Origin: CAZQHK01 sp964593455 | Lineage (GTDB): Bacteria; Muiribacteriota; CAYSPT01 | Assembly (NCBI GenBank): GCA_964593455.1 | Contig: CAZQHK010000014.1 | Span: forward strand, 43,039-107,038 | DNA length: 64,000 nt | Direction: 5' to 3' | In this document: one piece after another, positions 8,071 to 17,771 of the stretch | Numbering within the stretch: the first letter of the stretch is position 1 | How the letters are laid out: every line of letters begins with the position of its first letter | Translations under genes and position numbers: made by a program | Notes under the pieces: generated by a model | What the model was told of the DNA's origin: nothing | Database searches by the model: none | The model's input: the letters and a program-made list of their open reading frames with translations, nothing else

Positions 8071-11000
8071 ATGTCGTTTGCTCAAATGCGTTTTGCCTCG
8101 TTGAAATGGAAACGCTGCTTGGTCATGATTGCCTGGCTGGCTTTATCGACCATTGGCCTGTATCGTGCGGGGGCCTGCGGCCTTCCCATCGAACCGGACA
8201 TGAAGCTTGCGGATGGTTCGAAACCTACCTTTCTTTACGAAGATGAACCGTATACCTGGAGAGTTGACCCCACCCGGTTTCCTTCCATCGGCTACACCTT
8301 TTGGTTTTTTCCGGGCAGCCAATCCGGACAGCGCCAGGATGGAGCATTGGGACAACGCCTGTCCCAGGGTATTCTGGTCCCCAGAAATTGGAAAACGTTT
8401 CCGATCGATGTGGGGCGGAACGAAGGTGAGAAGTTCGATTCTTTCGGGAACTACCGGGAGCCCAAAGTATATGGGGCGACATTCTCGAAACGGATCACCA
8501 GTCCGGTGGCCGGAGGCCGACGTACCTCCTTCAGCAGGTTTGCTTTCAGCCGATCCAGTTTTCTCGATTTACCTGGCCGGTTGCCGATGTTAAAACATCA
8601 TTACAATTTCGAGAACCTGGCCTCGACCTCTGCCGAGCGGCGGGATATATTGAAAGAGTTCGGCCCCATATGGTTGCGTGATAAATTAGAAAACGGAGGC
8701 AACATTCCTCCGAATCTAATTGTTTTTGCCTGTCCTTTTCGCCTGCCGGAACTCCCGCCGGACACTGACAGTGACGGACCCGTCAGGGTGGTGGAAGTAT
8801 ACGATGAGACCTATGAGATTCCTACCGAGTGGACAATTACCGACTGGGCTGTTGACTGGAATATGGATCGGCAGAATATCGGCTATAATCCCGGCGACCA
8901 GTTCATGGGAGCCAGGGCCCTCAACTACACCCATACCTACGTGACTCCGTCTGATCCGGCCGAGTATGTTGTCGAGATTAACATGGCCGTGACACTTAAA
9001 ATGCTGGCTACCTGGACCTGGTATGAGCAGGTCCGGGACGATGAGGGTCAGATCGCCGGTACTTACGGGCCATACAAGTTGAAGATTACCGGTGAGGCTT
9101 ACAAGAGCAGCTCCGGGCTCGGCTCCTCATCGGCAGTCCCGGAAATCTGGACTGTTCGCGTGCTGGATAAGACTCCTCCCATCTCCTATCGGCTGGTAGA
9201 TGATGGAACGGGCAGCGATCCCTACCGGCTTTACGGCACCACTGGTGATCTCATCAAAGAATGGAATGAAGGACTTGGCATGCTACCGGGTAATCCCAGG
9301 AATCAGGATACGGTGGTTATTCGGGTTCTGGAAAACAACCCCCATATAAACCTGGATGATCCATACCAGGCTCTGGGAGGAAACGTGAGTAAAATCCAGC
9401 TTCCTCCCGGAGGATACTGGGGATTTCAGGTCTCTGACTTCGTTAACCCGTGGGTTTGCCCGGAACATTACAAACTGGAAGAACGACAGCCTCAAAGCGG
9501 CGCCTGTCCCCAGTGCTCCCGCCCGCTCGAACGTGATTTTCTGGATTATACCTGGGGAATTACGCAAAACAGTTCAGGTACTAAAACCGTGGATGGTAAG
9601 GGAACAACATTTCGGTATTTTGCCGGGATGAATCCCGCCGATGACCAGCTCAAACTGGTTGACAGTAAGATGAATGGCTGGGTGGTGGAGATCGAGGTTG
9701 TCGGCGATGATCCCCAGAGGATGGGATTATTCAGTCGAGGCCAGCTTAGCACACAGGTGCTTTACTCGGTGCAGATGTACGATTACAATTACGAAAAAGG
9801 GTATCTGTGCGGCCAACCTGGACACGACCACGGCCAATGCGACTGTACGGCGGTGAACCGGGACAAGTTTGTTTGGGTAGAGATTCCCGTTGATCACGCA
9901 AACAAAACGGTGGAAGTCTACGATGCTAACGGCAGAGTGGTGTCCGGCGGGATATCCGGCAGCGGGGAGCGGAGTGATCCGGCTTATTCGGTGATGGAGA
10001 TCACGGTCCCCATAGAGATGTTAGCCGAACCGTTGGGGTGGCATTTTGCCACCACATCTATTGATTACACCGATCCTTGGGGAAAAGAGCATCGGGGTTG
10101 GGGTGCAGGCGGGCGTCTCAAGTATTTCGTTGCTGCCGGGGACGGCAGCGGTAACTTCAATGCACCTTATTGGATAGCTTCCGACAGCCAACGGCATATT
10201 TTAAATGACGTATATCCGGTTCGATGGTCTGCTTCGGATGGATTGGAGGACCCTATTGCCGCCGCAGATCTCCGTGATGCGACTGTCAGGAGCGCCAAAG
10301 GAACCGGTCTCGGGGAGGCGGTCTCCAACGAGGATTGGGCGACGTGGCCGAGCCTGGCGAATTCCTTTGGCCATCCGGCCGAACCATGGCCATTGAGACC
10401 GGCCGGGAACGAACAAGATCCGGAAAATGGAGTATTCTACCCCCCAGAGTTCGGGGATCGTAATCAATGGGGCCGATATGGTCACATTATTGCCGTGGAC
10501 GACGATGTGCCGACACTCAAGCTCAATGTCAGAGAAGGATCGCTCAGGCGGACATTTTCCTTCGGGGATATTGCCTGGGGAGATTACAAGCGTAAAGCCT
10601 ACCGGGAATGTTTGAGAACAAACGAGACTGTATTCACCCAGACCAATAAGGACACACTCCGGGAACCGAAAGACCTGGAGTATCTTCTCACTACCAGGTT
10701 GTTTACCCCCGGGGAAAACGTTGATATCGAGTGGGAGTTCAAAGACACCGCTCAAGATGGTTACCGCCATATGGGTCAAAAGATCCAGGATGGTTCATTC
10801 AACCCCTGGTGCTATCGACTCCAATTTACCGGTGATACAGAACAGTACGCTCTGTGGACTTCTGAAGATATCAGGCTGGTATTCGATCTCTTCACGGTAG
10901 GCACGAAGATATGCGCCCGTGACAACATCAACGAATTCAATCCCGGCGCGCAGCCCGGCGGTATTTCGACACCGTTCAACGCAGCCAAACAGACCTACGA

Positions 11001-11256
11001 TACGTTCGCGGTAGTTGACGGAGAACTGCAATTTGAGCAGGAGATGTCCTACGTTTTCAGATCAACCAATGTTGAAAACCCGCCCCGCGATTGCTTTGTG
11101 GAGGTAAAGGCAGCCGATCTGACACTCCCGGTGCTGACCACAAAGGATTCGCTGAAAATCAAGACCGGTGGACCATACGAACGTCTGCTCAAGGTTTTTT
11201 TCTACGTGGCCCGGACGGGTATGACGCGGGTAACGCTTGAGGAAAAAGAGAAGTAA
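8071..11256 (+). CDS. Large secreted protein of unknown family
   Basis: I do not recognise this 1061-residue protein. It opens with a basic stretch and a hydrophobic signal-like segment ending around Y-R-A-G-A-C-G, where the Cys could be a lipobox, so export is likely. The body is rich in Tyr, Trp, Pro, Asp and Gly with many beta-prone segments, as in extracellular multi-domain proteins. Two small Cys/His clusters stand out: V-C-P-E-H followed by A-C-P-Q-C near residue 463-483, resembling a rubredoxin-like or zinc ribbon, and L-C-G-Q-P-G-H-D-H-G-Q-C-D-C near residue 580-595. It follows the dockerin-like gene by three bases; the two may form a secreted pair. Convergent with the MBL gene, ten bases apart. 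Confidence 0.7.
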   Translation: MSFAQMRFASLKWKRCLVMIAWLALSTIGLYRAGACGLPIEPDMKLADGSKPTFLYEDEPYTWRVDPTRFPSIGYTFWFFPGSQSGQRQDGALGQRLSQGILVPRNWKTFPIDVGRNEGEKFDSFGNYREPKVYGATFSKRITSPVAGGRRTSFSRFAFSRSSFLDLPGRLPMLKHHYNFENLASTSAERRDILKEFGPIWLRDKLENGGNIPPNLIVFACPFRLPELPPDTDSDGPVRVVEVYDETYEIPTEWTITDWAVDWNMDRQNIGYNPGDQFMGARALNYTHTYVTPSDPAEYVVEINMAVTLKMLATWTWYEQVRDDEGQIAGTYGPYKLKITGEAYKSSSGLGSSSAVPEIWTVRVLDKTPPISYRLVDDGTGSDPYRLYGTTGDLIKEWNEGLGMLPGNPRNQDTVVIRVLENNPHINLDDPYQALGGNVSKIQLPPGGYWGFQVSDFVNPWVCPEHYKLEERQPQSGACPQCSRPLERDFLDYTWGITQNSSGTKTVDGKGTTFRYFAGMNPADDQLKLVDSKMNGWVVEIEVVGDDPQRMGLFSRGQLSTQVLYSVQMYDYNYEKGYLCGQPGHDHGQCDCTAVNRDKFVWVEIPVDHANKTVEVYDANGRVVSGGISGSGERSDPAYSVMEITVPIEMLAEPLGWHFATTSIDYTDPWGKEHRGWGAGGRLKYFVAAGDGSGNFNAPYWIASDSQRHILNDVYPVRWSASDGLEDPIAAADLRDATVRSAKGTGLGEAVSNEDWATWPSLANSFGHPAEPWPLRPAGNEQDPENGVFYPPEFGDRNQWGRYGHIIAVDDDVPTLKLNVREGSLRRTFSFGDIAWGDYKRKAYRECLRTNETVFTQTNKDTLREPKDLEYLLTTRLFTPGENVDIEWEFKDTAQDGYRHMGQKIQDGSFNPWCYRLQFTGDTEQYALWTSEDIRLVFDLFTVGTKICARDNINEFNPGAQPGGISTPFNAAKQTYDTFAVVDGELQFEQEMSYVFRSTNVENPPRDCFVEVKAADLTLPVLTTKDSLKIKTGGPYERLLKVFFYVARTGMTRVTLEEKEK

Positions 11257-11266
11257 GGAATCCGGG

Positions 11267-12445
11267 TTATCGCAGCAGACGCTCAATCTTCTTCAAGCGT
11301 GGCAGGAACGGATTTTCCAGGTCCGAGGCCGGTTGTATCTCCAGGTGGGCTACTCGCAGTGCCGTCGCAAGATCTTTCAAGATAACCGTGTAGCGTTTCA
11401 CGACGTTGCGATGCGCTTCACAATATGTTATGAACAGGTCAACTTTGCGCAGATAGCCCGTGCGAACGCTGTGGCTGATGATGGTTGAGACCTTCTCTTC
11501 CAGTCCCTGCTCCCCTGATCCGATCCGGTCCAAGAGATATTCTATCTCCCTGTTTTCTGATTGTACGGTAAATCCTGACCCGTCGGAATTGAGGATGATA
11601 GTGCCTAGCAGATCGGTCTGGTAAACCGCCGCTTTAATTCTTTCAAGTTTATTCAGGGTGGTTGAAGCGGGATGCCCATAGTTGTTGTCTTCACCGAGTG
11701 ATATGACGGCTATCTCTGGTTTTACGGCATACAGAAAATCGTTTGAGGTTGATGTGGAGGAGCCGTGATGGCCTGCTTTTAAAACCTGGGCCCGCAAGGT
11801 AAGTCCGTTTGCCAGCATCTCCCGTTCAGCGCTTTTTTCGGCGTCGCCGGTCAGCAGGATAGAGGTGTTGCCGAAGGTCAGCCTGAATACGATGGAAGAA
11901 TTATTGACGGCGCTTCTCAGTTCGTCATCTTCGAGATCGGGGTTGCCTTCGATAACGGGAAAATCAAGCGGTTCACCTGGAACTCTTTTCTTTGGGTTGA
12001 GTACGGATACGGTAACACCGCCGCCCCATGTTTCGGTTTCGCCCCGAAAAACTTCACGGCGAGGAATATTATTTTCCCGGATGATCTTCCTGAACTTCTT
12101 GTAGGTCATAGTGGTGTAAGACGTTGTGTCCCACACTTCTTTCACCGAAATGTTTTCCAGAACGGGAATGAGTCCGCCGAGATGATCGCTGTGGGGATGA
12201 GTGAGAATGACTTTCTCCAATTCGGTTATACCTAATCGTTTGAGGGTTGGGACGATCACGTTACGACCGTATTTGATTTCGCTGCCATCGACCAGCACCG
12301 ATTTGCCCGTCGGCAGTGTTATCAGGATGGCGTCACCCTGGCCGACATCCAGAACACGGATAGTTACGTTTGCCGCTTCGGCGGTACTGAGGCAGAGCGC
12401 GAGCACCGCGATCACCAGAATAGTAGCAAAAAACCGTCGATTCAT
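11267..12445 (-). CDS. ComEC-like metallo-beta-lactamase-fold protein, exported
   Basis: The 392-residue product has an N-terminal signal segment ending near S-T-A-E-A, then a metallo-beta-lactamase domain of the ComEC/Rec2 C-terminal type: VLDVGQGDAILI at 32-43, metal-binding THPHSDHLGG at 82-91 (His83, His85, Asp87, His88), LLTGDAE, and KAGHHGSS. Stand-alone versions of this domain are hydrolases of unclear substrate, possibly nucleic acid or a phosphodiester. The membrane channel of true ComEC is absent, so this is not a DNA-uptake channel. The C-terminal 90 residues are helical and charged with no recognised motif. Confidence 0.8.
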   Translation of the reverse strand: MNRRFFATILVIAVLALCLSTAEAANVTIRVLDVGQGDAILITLPTGKSVLVDGSEIKYGRNVIVPTLKRLGITELEKVILTHPHSDHLGGLIPVLENISVKEVWDTTSYTTMTYKKFRKIIRENNIPRREVFRGETETWGGGVTVSVLNPKKRVPGEPLDFPVIEGNPDLEDDELRSAVNNSSIVFRLTFGNTSILLTGDAEKSAEREMLANGLTLRAQVLKAGHHGSSTSTSNDFLYAVKPEIAVISLGEDNNYGHPASTTLNKLERIKAAVYQTDLLGTIILNSDGSGFTVQSENREIEYLLDRIGSGEQGLEEKVSTIISHSVRTGYLRKVDLFITYCEAHRNVVKRYTVILKDLATALRVAHLEIQPASDLENPFLPRLKKIERLLR

Positions 12446-12544
12446 CAGAATAATCTCCTTGGCCTAATTTTACTCAGCAATCATTGCTTCGTCAACCAAA
12501 AGAGTTCGTAACGGGGAAGAAACTCTGCTTTCCGTTCCTCTATC

Positions 12545-14665
12545 CTACTTCTTACCGGCATATTTGGCCTGTGAGAAATTGATTCTCCGCATAGGCGGAA
12601 AAAGGCTGACTTCTTCGAAATAGTGCGCGGTTAAACCGGCTATTCTTCCCAGGATGAAGACTGCTTTGGCCAGTGCTTCCGGAAGCCCCAGGTCGGCGAT
12701 GATAGCACCGATAACTCCGTCGACGTTGATCGGGAGGTCCATGCCTCTGATACTCCTGAATAACGTCGAAATCTTCTGTGATAGTTCAACGGACTCGGCA
12801 GCAACTCCGGTTTTTTCGGCCATGGACCAGAGAACATCGCGGCGGGGGTCCAGCGTATGGACACGGTGTCCCAGGCCTTCTATTCTCCGTCCGCTCTGTA
12901 CATATTGCTGCACGATCTCCCGGGCTGCTTCCCCGGGAGAAATTCGATCCGTCTCGGCTTTTGTGAGACAGAATCTGAAGAAGACTGCCGCTTTGGCTCC
13001 GGCGCCCCCATGAACATCGGTTATGGCCGACACTCCGTTGGCTACCGCTACTTCCAGGGCGGCTCTGACCGAAGCAGCCAAAATCGTAGCCTGGGCCGAG
13101 GGGGGTGTGACTCCATGATCCACGCAGGCTACCAGCATGGCTTCCAGCAGGCGGCTGACTGCATCATCGGCTTGTGCCTTACCGGTCAGGCATAGAGATA
13201 TAAGTTCACTGTGGTTGCTAAGAGGAGCAAAAAGAGTTTGGTTTTCCCAGAGACGGTGATGAACGGCTCTGAGTGTTCGTCCCGCCAGCATGGCGGCTTT
13301 ATCTGCTTTTTCGCTGGTGCTGCCGGCACAATTCTCCGCTAGTTCCGTATCGCATATGAGCAGTCTGGTGATGGTTTTAGACAGATCATCCCGGTCCCTT
13401 TGTGGTAACGGCGGTAAGCTGCGTCCAGCAGCCCGGCACATGATATCGCCCAACCTGGCTGCTGTCCCCTGATCTGGTAAAGAGCCGGTAATAAGGAGAT
13501 GAAGTACTTCCGGATACGAGTTGTTTTCTATGAGTTCCGGGAGTGGGTATCCCCGTACCAGAAGATGGTTTGGTTCAACACGGGTGATAAACGTGCTCCA
13601 GGTGGTCTTCGGGGGAGGAGCGTCCCAGATAGAAGCCATTTTCTGATAATATCTCTTAACCTCAAAATATGTCCGACCGCCGAGCTTCTCCTTGACTGCC
13701 TCGATGAGATCGGTTTGACTGTTGACTACCACCACCCCCGCTTCGGTCAGCGACTGCTTCTTGGAGCAGAAAGTGCCGTATTCCTGTCCTGGTGAAACTA
13801 CCGCTCCGGCGTGTCCCATAGTCTTGCCCTTTGGGGCCTGGGCGCCAGAAATCAAAGCTACCAGCGGTTTCGGGTATTTTTCGGGATGATCCTTGATATC
13901 TTTGGCCAGAAGTTCTTCCTGGCAGCCGCCGATCTCGCCGGCTACCACGACCAGGTGCGTATGGGGGTGTTTCATAACTATCGGCACGATCTGTTTGAAG
14001 GTGGTTCCGATAGCGCCGTCACCGCCCACTCCCAGCACTGCGTTTTGGGCGATCCCGGTACTGACCATTGCATCTGACAGGTGATAGAGGATAGCGCCGC
14101 TTCGAGATATAACGGTCACACCCTCGGGCCCAAATCGACCCGGTTCGGGTTCGGCCGGATAAAAGACGTCTGGCAACATTCCAATCTTGATGCCTTCCGG
14201 CGGAAATATCAGTCCGGGGGTATTGCCTCCGAATAGCAGAGTGCCGTTTGCTCGGGCAGCGGCAATAACGGTGCGTACATCTTTCAGAGGAATTCCTTCA
14301 GTTATCAGTACCACCAAGGGTATTCCCGCCTCAATAGTTTCCACAGCCGCGGCGGCGGCAGTGGAAAAATGTTTCCAGATACTGGCGGCGGCCACGTTCG
14401 GATGTTCTTTCAAACAGTCCCGCAAAGAAGCATAGACCGGGATCGTTTCATGGATCATAGTGCCGGCTTTTTCGAAAGCGACACCCCCGGTGACCGTGGT
14501 CCCGAAGGTTTTCATGATCCCTGCATGCTTGGTCCCCTGGTTTCCTAAACCGATCACGATGGTTTCGACCTGTTCCGTTTGTTCTATAGTCCGGGCCAGG
14601 TCGGGACGCTTTTCCCTGATGAGGTGTAGGAGCAGACCATCTTTGGGATTACATCTTTCAGCCAT
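12545..14665 (-). CDS. aclA: ATP-citrate lyase-like alpha subunit (SucD-like plus citryl-CoA lyase domain)
   Basis: The 706-residue fusion has the order seen in bacterial AclA. Residues about 1-330 are a succinyl-CoA synthetase alpha-like domain, with nucleotide-fold VIGLGNQG and phospho-His285 in GKTMGHAGA. Residues about 355-700 are a citrate synthase/citryl-CoA lyase-like domain, with CVDHGVTPPSA, VHGGAGAK (His552), EGLGHRVH (His600) and PINVDGVIGA. Together with AclB this would activate citrate with ATP and CoA and cleave it to acetyl-CoA and oxaloacetate, the key step of the reductive TCA cycle, or supply cytosolic acetyl-CoA. It overlaps aclB by eight bases, and GGAGGG precedes its ATG. 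It is longer than the roughly 600 residues usual for AclA, so a relative using another 2- or 3-carboxy acid cannot be excluded. Confidence 0.82.
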   Translation of the reverse strand: MAERCNPKDGLLLHLIREKRPDLARTIEQTEQVETIVIGLGNQGTKHAGIMKTFGTTVTGGVAFEKAGTMIHETIPVYASLRDCLKEHPNVAAASIWKHFSTAAAAAVETIEAGIPLVVLITEGIPLKDVRTVIAAARANGTLLFGGNTPGLIFPPEGIKIGMLPDVFYPAEPEPGRFGPEGVTVISRSGAILYHLSDAMVSTGIAQNAVLGVGGDGAIGTTFKQIVPIVMKHPHTHLVVVAGEIGGCQEELLAKDIKDHPEKYPKPLVALISGAQAPKGKTMGHAGAVVSPGQEYGTFCSKKQSLTEAGVVVVNSQTDLIEAVKEKLGGRTYFEVKRYYQKMASIWDAPPPKTTWSTFITRVEPNHLLVRGYPLPELIENNSYPEVLHLLITGSLPDQGTAARLGDIMCRAAGRSLPPLPQRDRDDLSKTITRLLICDTELAENCAGSTSEKADKAAMLAGRTLRAVHHRLWENQTLFAPLSNHSELISLCLTGKAQADDAVSRLLEAMLVACVDHGVTPPSAQATILAASVRAALEVAVANGVSAITDVHGGAGAKAAVFFRFCLTKAETDRISPGEAAREIVQQYVQSGRRIEGLGHRVHTLDPRRDVLWSMAEKTGVAAESVELSQKISTLFRSIRGMDLPINVDGVIGAIIADLGLPEALAKAVFILGRIAGLTAHYFEEVSLFPPMRRINFSQAKYAGKK

Positions 14666-15977
14666 TGTTCCCTCCTCGTTCTTCGTCAGTGTCGGTGTTC
14701 AATACTCTGTTTTCGAGGACCCGATTGATTCCTTGACGAATGACTTCGGCCATGATAATGCGGTTGCCGACGACCAGGTCGAGATCGGACAACTCATCCG
14801 GTGTCTCCTGTAAAGCCTTCTCCAGATAGTCGCGGGCTTTCGGCAGATCGGTCCCCACCATCCGTCCGATCACCGGTATGACCCGCTCACAGGTACGTTT
14901 CCGGCTGCGCAAACATTGGATCAAACCCCGGATAAACACGTCACAACTGGAGATCCCGCCGAACCTGGAAGTGATGATGATATCGACTAACGGGTAATCC
15001 ATCAGCAAATCGAACATGGCGGCCACTTTCTGCTGGCTGGGACCGCCGCCGCTGTCCATGAAATTAACGGGCACTATGGAACCGCCAAAGTATCGGTTGC
15101 CAATATTCATTACCTCGTCGATGGAGAAAATTCCATAACCGGCACCTCCCGGTACCAGGCCCACGTAAAGGTTTTTCCTGTTTTTAACGGCGTCTTCCGG
15201 TAGCAGGTCCACGTACGGGAAAGCCCATTTCATGGCCTTGCGCTCCCGTAAGGTCGGTTCCGCCACGTCATGGCGTCCGCTAAGAACTCCCAGTGTTTCC
15301 AAAAGCTTCCCCTGGCGGAACAGAGCATTGTCGTCCAACACTATCTTGGCGTCCGCTGCATACCAGGCGCCGGATTCGGTAGCCATCAACGGATTTATTT
15401 CCACCAGCCGGGCATCGCTTTTCAGATACACATTATAGAGCTGGTTGATAATTTTTGGTAGGTTTTGTGTTGGTACTCCGGCTGCGCCCAGTTTGTCGGT
15501 GGCAAACGATTCTATTTTGCTCAAAATGTGTTCCGGCAACGTGTCTGGTTGTCCCGGGACGGTCACCTTCAAGATGGCGTCAGGATGTAAACGGGCAGTC
15601 TCCTCGATATCGACACCGCCGGCTGCGCTGAGCAGTATAACGTTTTCATAAGTACCGGGATCCATTGTGATACCAGCATAACAGGCTGCTTTCTCATCAA
15701 GCGCTTCTTCCATAAGTAGCCGCTGTACAGGGTAGCTCTTGATGCTGAGAGAAAGAATCTCCTCGGCTTCTGTTTTAGCTTCCGTTGCGTTAACTGCAAT
15801 TTTCACTCCTCCTGCTTTGCCTCGTCCGCCGACCAATACCTGTGCTTTGAGCACAACCGGGTAGGGGAGAGAATTCTTCTCGAGTTCATCCGCCGATTGG
15901 ATGACTCCGAAACATCGCGGCACGGGAATACCGGCTTCCGCCAGCACCTTCTTGGCTTCAAACTCGTACAACCGCAT
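14658..15977 (-). CDS. aclB: ATP-citrate lyase-like beta subunit (SucC-like)
   Basis: The 439-residue protein is an ATP-grasp acyl-CoA synthetase beta subunit. It has a typical N-terminus (R-L-Y-E-F-E-A-K), the glycine-rich VLVGGRGKAGGVK loop at about 46-58, LVEINPL near 210, and a CoA-ligase C-terminal domain with GGAGYGIFSIDE, then DSGGGPS. Alone it could be read as succinyl-CoA synthetase beta, but the fused partner downstream makes AclB the better call. AAGGTGA precedes the ATG. First gene of a two-gene minus-strand operon. Confidence 0.8.
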   Translation of the reverse strand: MRLYEFEAKKVLAEAGIPVPRCFGVIQSADELEKNSLPYPVVLKAQVLVGGRGKAGGVKIAVNATEAKTEAEEILSLSIKSYPVQRLLMEEALDEKAACYAGITMDPGTYENVILLSAAGGVDIEETARLHPDAILKVTVPGQPDTLPEHILSKIESFATDKLGAAGVPTQNLPKIINQLYNVYLKSDARLVEINPLMATESGAWYAADAKIVLDDNALFRQGKLLETLGVLSGRHDVAEPTLRERKAMKWAFPYVDLLPEDAVKNRKNLYVGLVPGGAGYGIFSIDEVMNIGNRYFGGSIVPVNFMDSGGGPSQQKVAAMFDLLMDYPLVDIIITSRFGGISSCDVFIRGLIQCLRSRKRTCERVIPVIGRMVGTDLPKARDYLEKALQETPDELSDLDLVVGNRIIMAEVIRQGINRVLENRVLNTDTDEERGGNNG

Positions 15978-16143
15978 TGTTTCACCTTCTTAACCAACAT
16001 GGTAGAACACCATAGCTGATCCAACGAACCGGCTTATGGTGAGCATACTTATATACCGCACAAAGGCAGAAAACTCAAGTACCATCCAGTATATTTTGGG
16101 AATTTTCGCTATGGTGGCTGAAATGATAATCCACTGCCAGTGA

Positions 16144-16488
16144 TCAAGACACATTCAGAAGGATGAATATGGCAATCCAGGTCATGATATCGAAAACCGA
16201 GAGAATCAGTATCGCCCGGACCTTTGATCCGCAGATACGAAAATTGTTTTTAAATACGGACTTCACTAATTTCAGACCCAGCCAGTTTCCCATGGGGAAA
16301 ATGATCAGCAGGTAAACCCGGTGGCCAACCAGTTCGGCCAGAGCGCGGAAAGGAAAGGCCAGAAACTGTAGCAACCCTTCGTCTCTGCCAAATGTCATAA
16401 AGATGAAGAAAAAAACACCCATAAACAAAGGAATCACGAACGACAGGAACATTCCCGAACCGGTTAAAAAAAAGTTAAAGAAAATCAT
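16144..16488 (-). CDS. Small integral membrane protein, unknown
   Basis: 114 residues with three likely membrane helices: a Phe-rich N-terminal helix about 5-32, a second about 55-75 and a C-terminal one about 90-113. The connecting loops are short and basic. No family recognised. It lies between pilT and aclB on the same strand as both, with 33 bases to pilT, so it may be the last gene of the pilT transcript. Confidence 0.6.
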   Translation of the reverse strand: MIFFNFFLTGSGMFLSFVIPLFMGVFFFIFMTFGRDEGLLQFLAFPFRALAELVGHRVYLLIIFPMGNWLGLKLVKSVFKNNFRICGSKVRAILILSVFDIMTWIAIFILLNVS

Positions 16489-16521
16489 GAGACCACTAAC
16501 TCTGGAAGCTATCGGTTAGTA

Positions 16522-17742
16522 TTAGAGCCCGAGTGGGGAGTTTTCGCCCAGATTCTCTTCCTGCTTGAAACTTTTCTTGTCGATACAGCGCAGATACGCT
16601 TCCTCGTAAGATATCTTGCGGTATCGTACCAGGGTTTTGAGTGCCTGGTCCATGGTCTGCATACCCTGTTGCCGGCTGGTCTGCATGACTGAATATATCT
16701 GGTAGGTTTTTCCTTCGCGGATGAGGTTGGCAATAGCGTGGCTGTTGATCATTATTTCCATGGCCAACACGCGACCCGTGCCGTTGATTCGCGGAATCAG
16801 TTGCTGGGTGACCACAGCTTTCAAAGTCTCCGAGAGTTGTACTCTGACTTGTTCCTGCTGATGTGGCGTGAACACATCAATTATTCGATCGATGGTCTTG
16901 GGAGCGCTGGAGGTGTGGAGTGTGGATAAAACCAGGTGCCCGGTTTCGGCAGCGGTTATAGCCATGGAGATGGTTTCCAGATCGCGCATCTCTCCTACCA
17001 GAATAATGTCAGGGTCCTCGCGTAAGGCGGCCCTTAGTGCCTGGGAGAAGGATTTCGTGTTGCGGCCGAGTTCCCGTTGGTTGATAATACACATATCGTG
17101 TTCGTGGGCATACTCGATCGGATCTTCGATGGTAATGATATGTTCGGTTCGGTTATGGTTGATAAGGTCTATCATGGCGGCTAGCGTGGTGGATTTACCG
17201 CTTCCGGTCACCCCGGTAATCAGGACCAGGCCAGCTTTCTTTCCTGTCATGTCCACCAGGATTTTCGGTAATCCCAGCTCTTCCATGGTAGGCACCAATG
17301 TGGGAATTGTCCGGAAGGCGGCAGCCAAACCAAGGCGGTCGTAATAACAGTTGCCGCGGAATCGGGCGATGCTTGGCAGAGAAACTGAAAAATCGACTTC
17401 CAAATCCTCTTCCAGGGCTGCCCGCTGATCGTTGGTAAGAGTCTCGAATATGAGGCGCCGAACGGTGCCGGCATCAAGGTTTGGAAGGTCGGTCTTGATT
17501 ATCTTGCCGTTGACCCGGAGGACCGGGGGAACACCGACGCAGATATGTATGTCAGAGCCCTGGTGATTAACGACCAGTCGGAAGAGGTCGTTCATTTTCA
17601 GATCATCAAGTTTAATGGATGCCACTGCGGTGGATAGCTTGACCCTGTCAGGCAAGGAAGTTGGTTTGACGGACTTCCGTTTCCAGTGACCCGGCAGACC
17701 TCCGGTTTTCTTTCCTGGTTTTCCGAATCCGTCGTTTGTCAC
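16522..17742 (-). CDS. pilT: PilT-like twitching motility ATPase
   Basis: PilT is the hexameric ATPase that retracts type IV pili at the cytoplasmic membrane. The 406 residues show the family's N-terminal PAS-like region (GSDIHICVGVPPVLRVNG), Walker A GVTGSGKST, the Asp box around IITIEDPIEYAHE, Walker B region DPDIILVGEMRD, and the His box (TGHLVLSTLHT). A basic 45-residue N-terminal extension (K-P-G-K-K-T-G) is unusual. The start is GTG at 17742 after AAAGGTG. The GspE-like gene lies 29 bases upstream on the same strand. Confidence 0.93.
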   Translation of the reverse strand: MTNDGFGKPGKKTGGLPGHWKRKSVKPTSLPDRVKLSTAVASIKLDDLKMNDLFRLVVNHQGSDIHICVGVPPVLRVNGKIIKTDLPNLDAGTVRRLIFETLTNDQRAALEEDLEVDFSVSLPSIARFRGNCYYDRLGLAAAFRTIPTLVPTMEELGLPKILVDMTGKKAGLVLITGVTGSGKSTTLAAMIDLINHNRTEHIITIEDPIEYAHEHDMCIINQRELGRNTKSFSQALRAALREDPDIILVGEMRDLETISMAITAAETGHLVLSTLHTSSAPKTIDRIIDVFTPHQQEQVRVQLSETLKAVVTQQLIPRINGTGRVLAMEIMINSHAIANLIREGKTYQIYSVMQTSRQQGMQTMDQALKTLVRYRKISYEEAYLRCIDKKSFKQEENLGENSPLGL

Positions 17743-17771
17743 GGCGTTTGGTCACCTTTCAATTATAACAA

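Noticed and set aside
12446..12544. Weak hairpin AACGG/CCGTT downstream of the aclA-like gene
   Set aside because: Only five pairs and no T-run, too weak to call a terminator.
15978..16143. Short palindrome ATGGT/ACCAT in the leader of the aclB-like gene
   Set aside because: Five pairs with a five-base loop is within chance expectation and no promoter could be placed with confidence.
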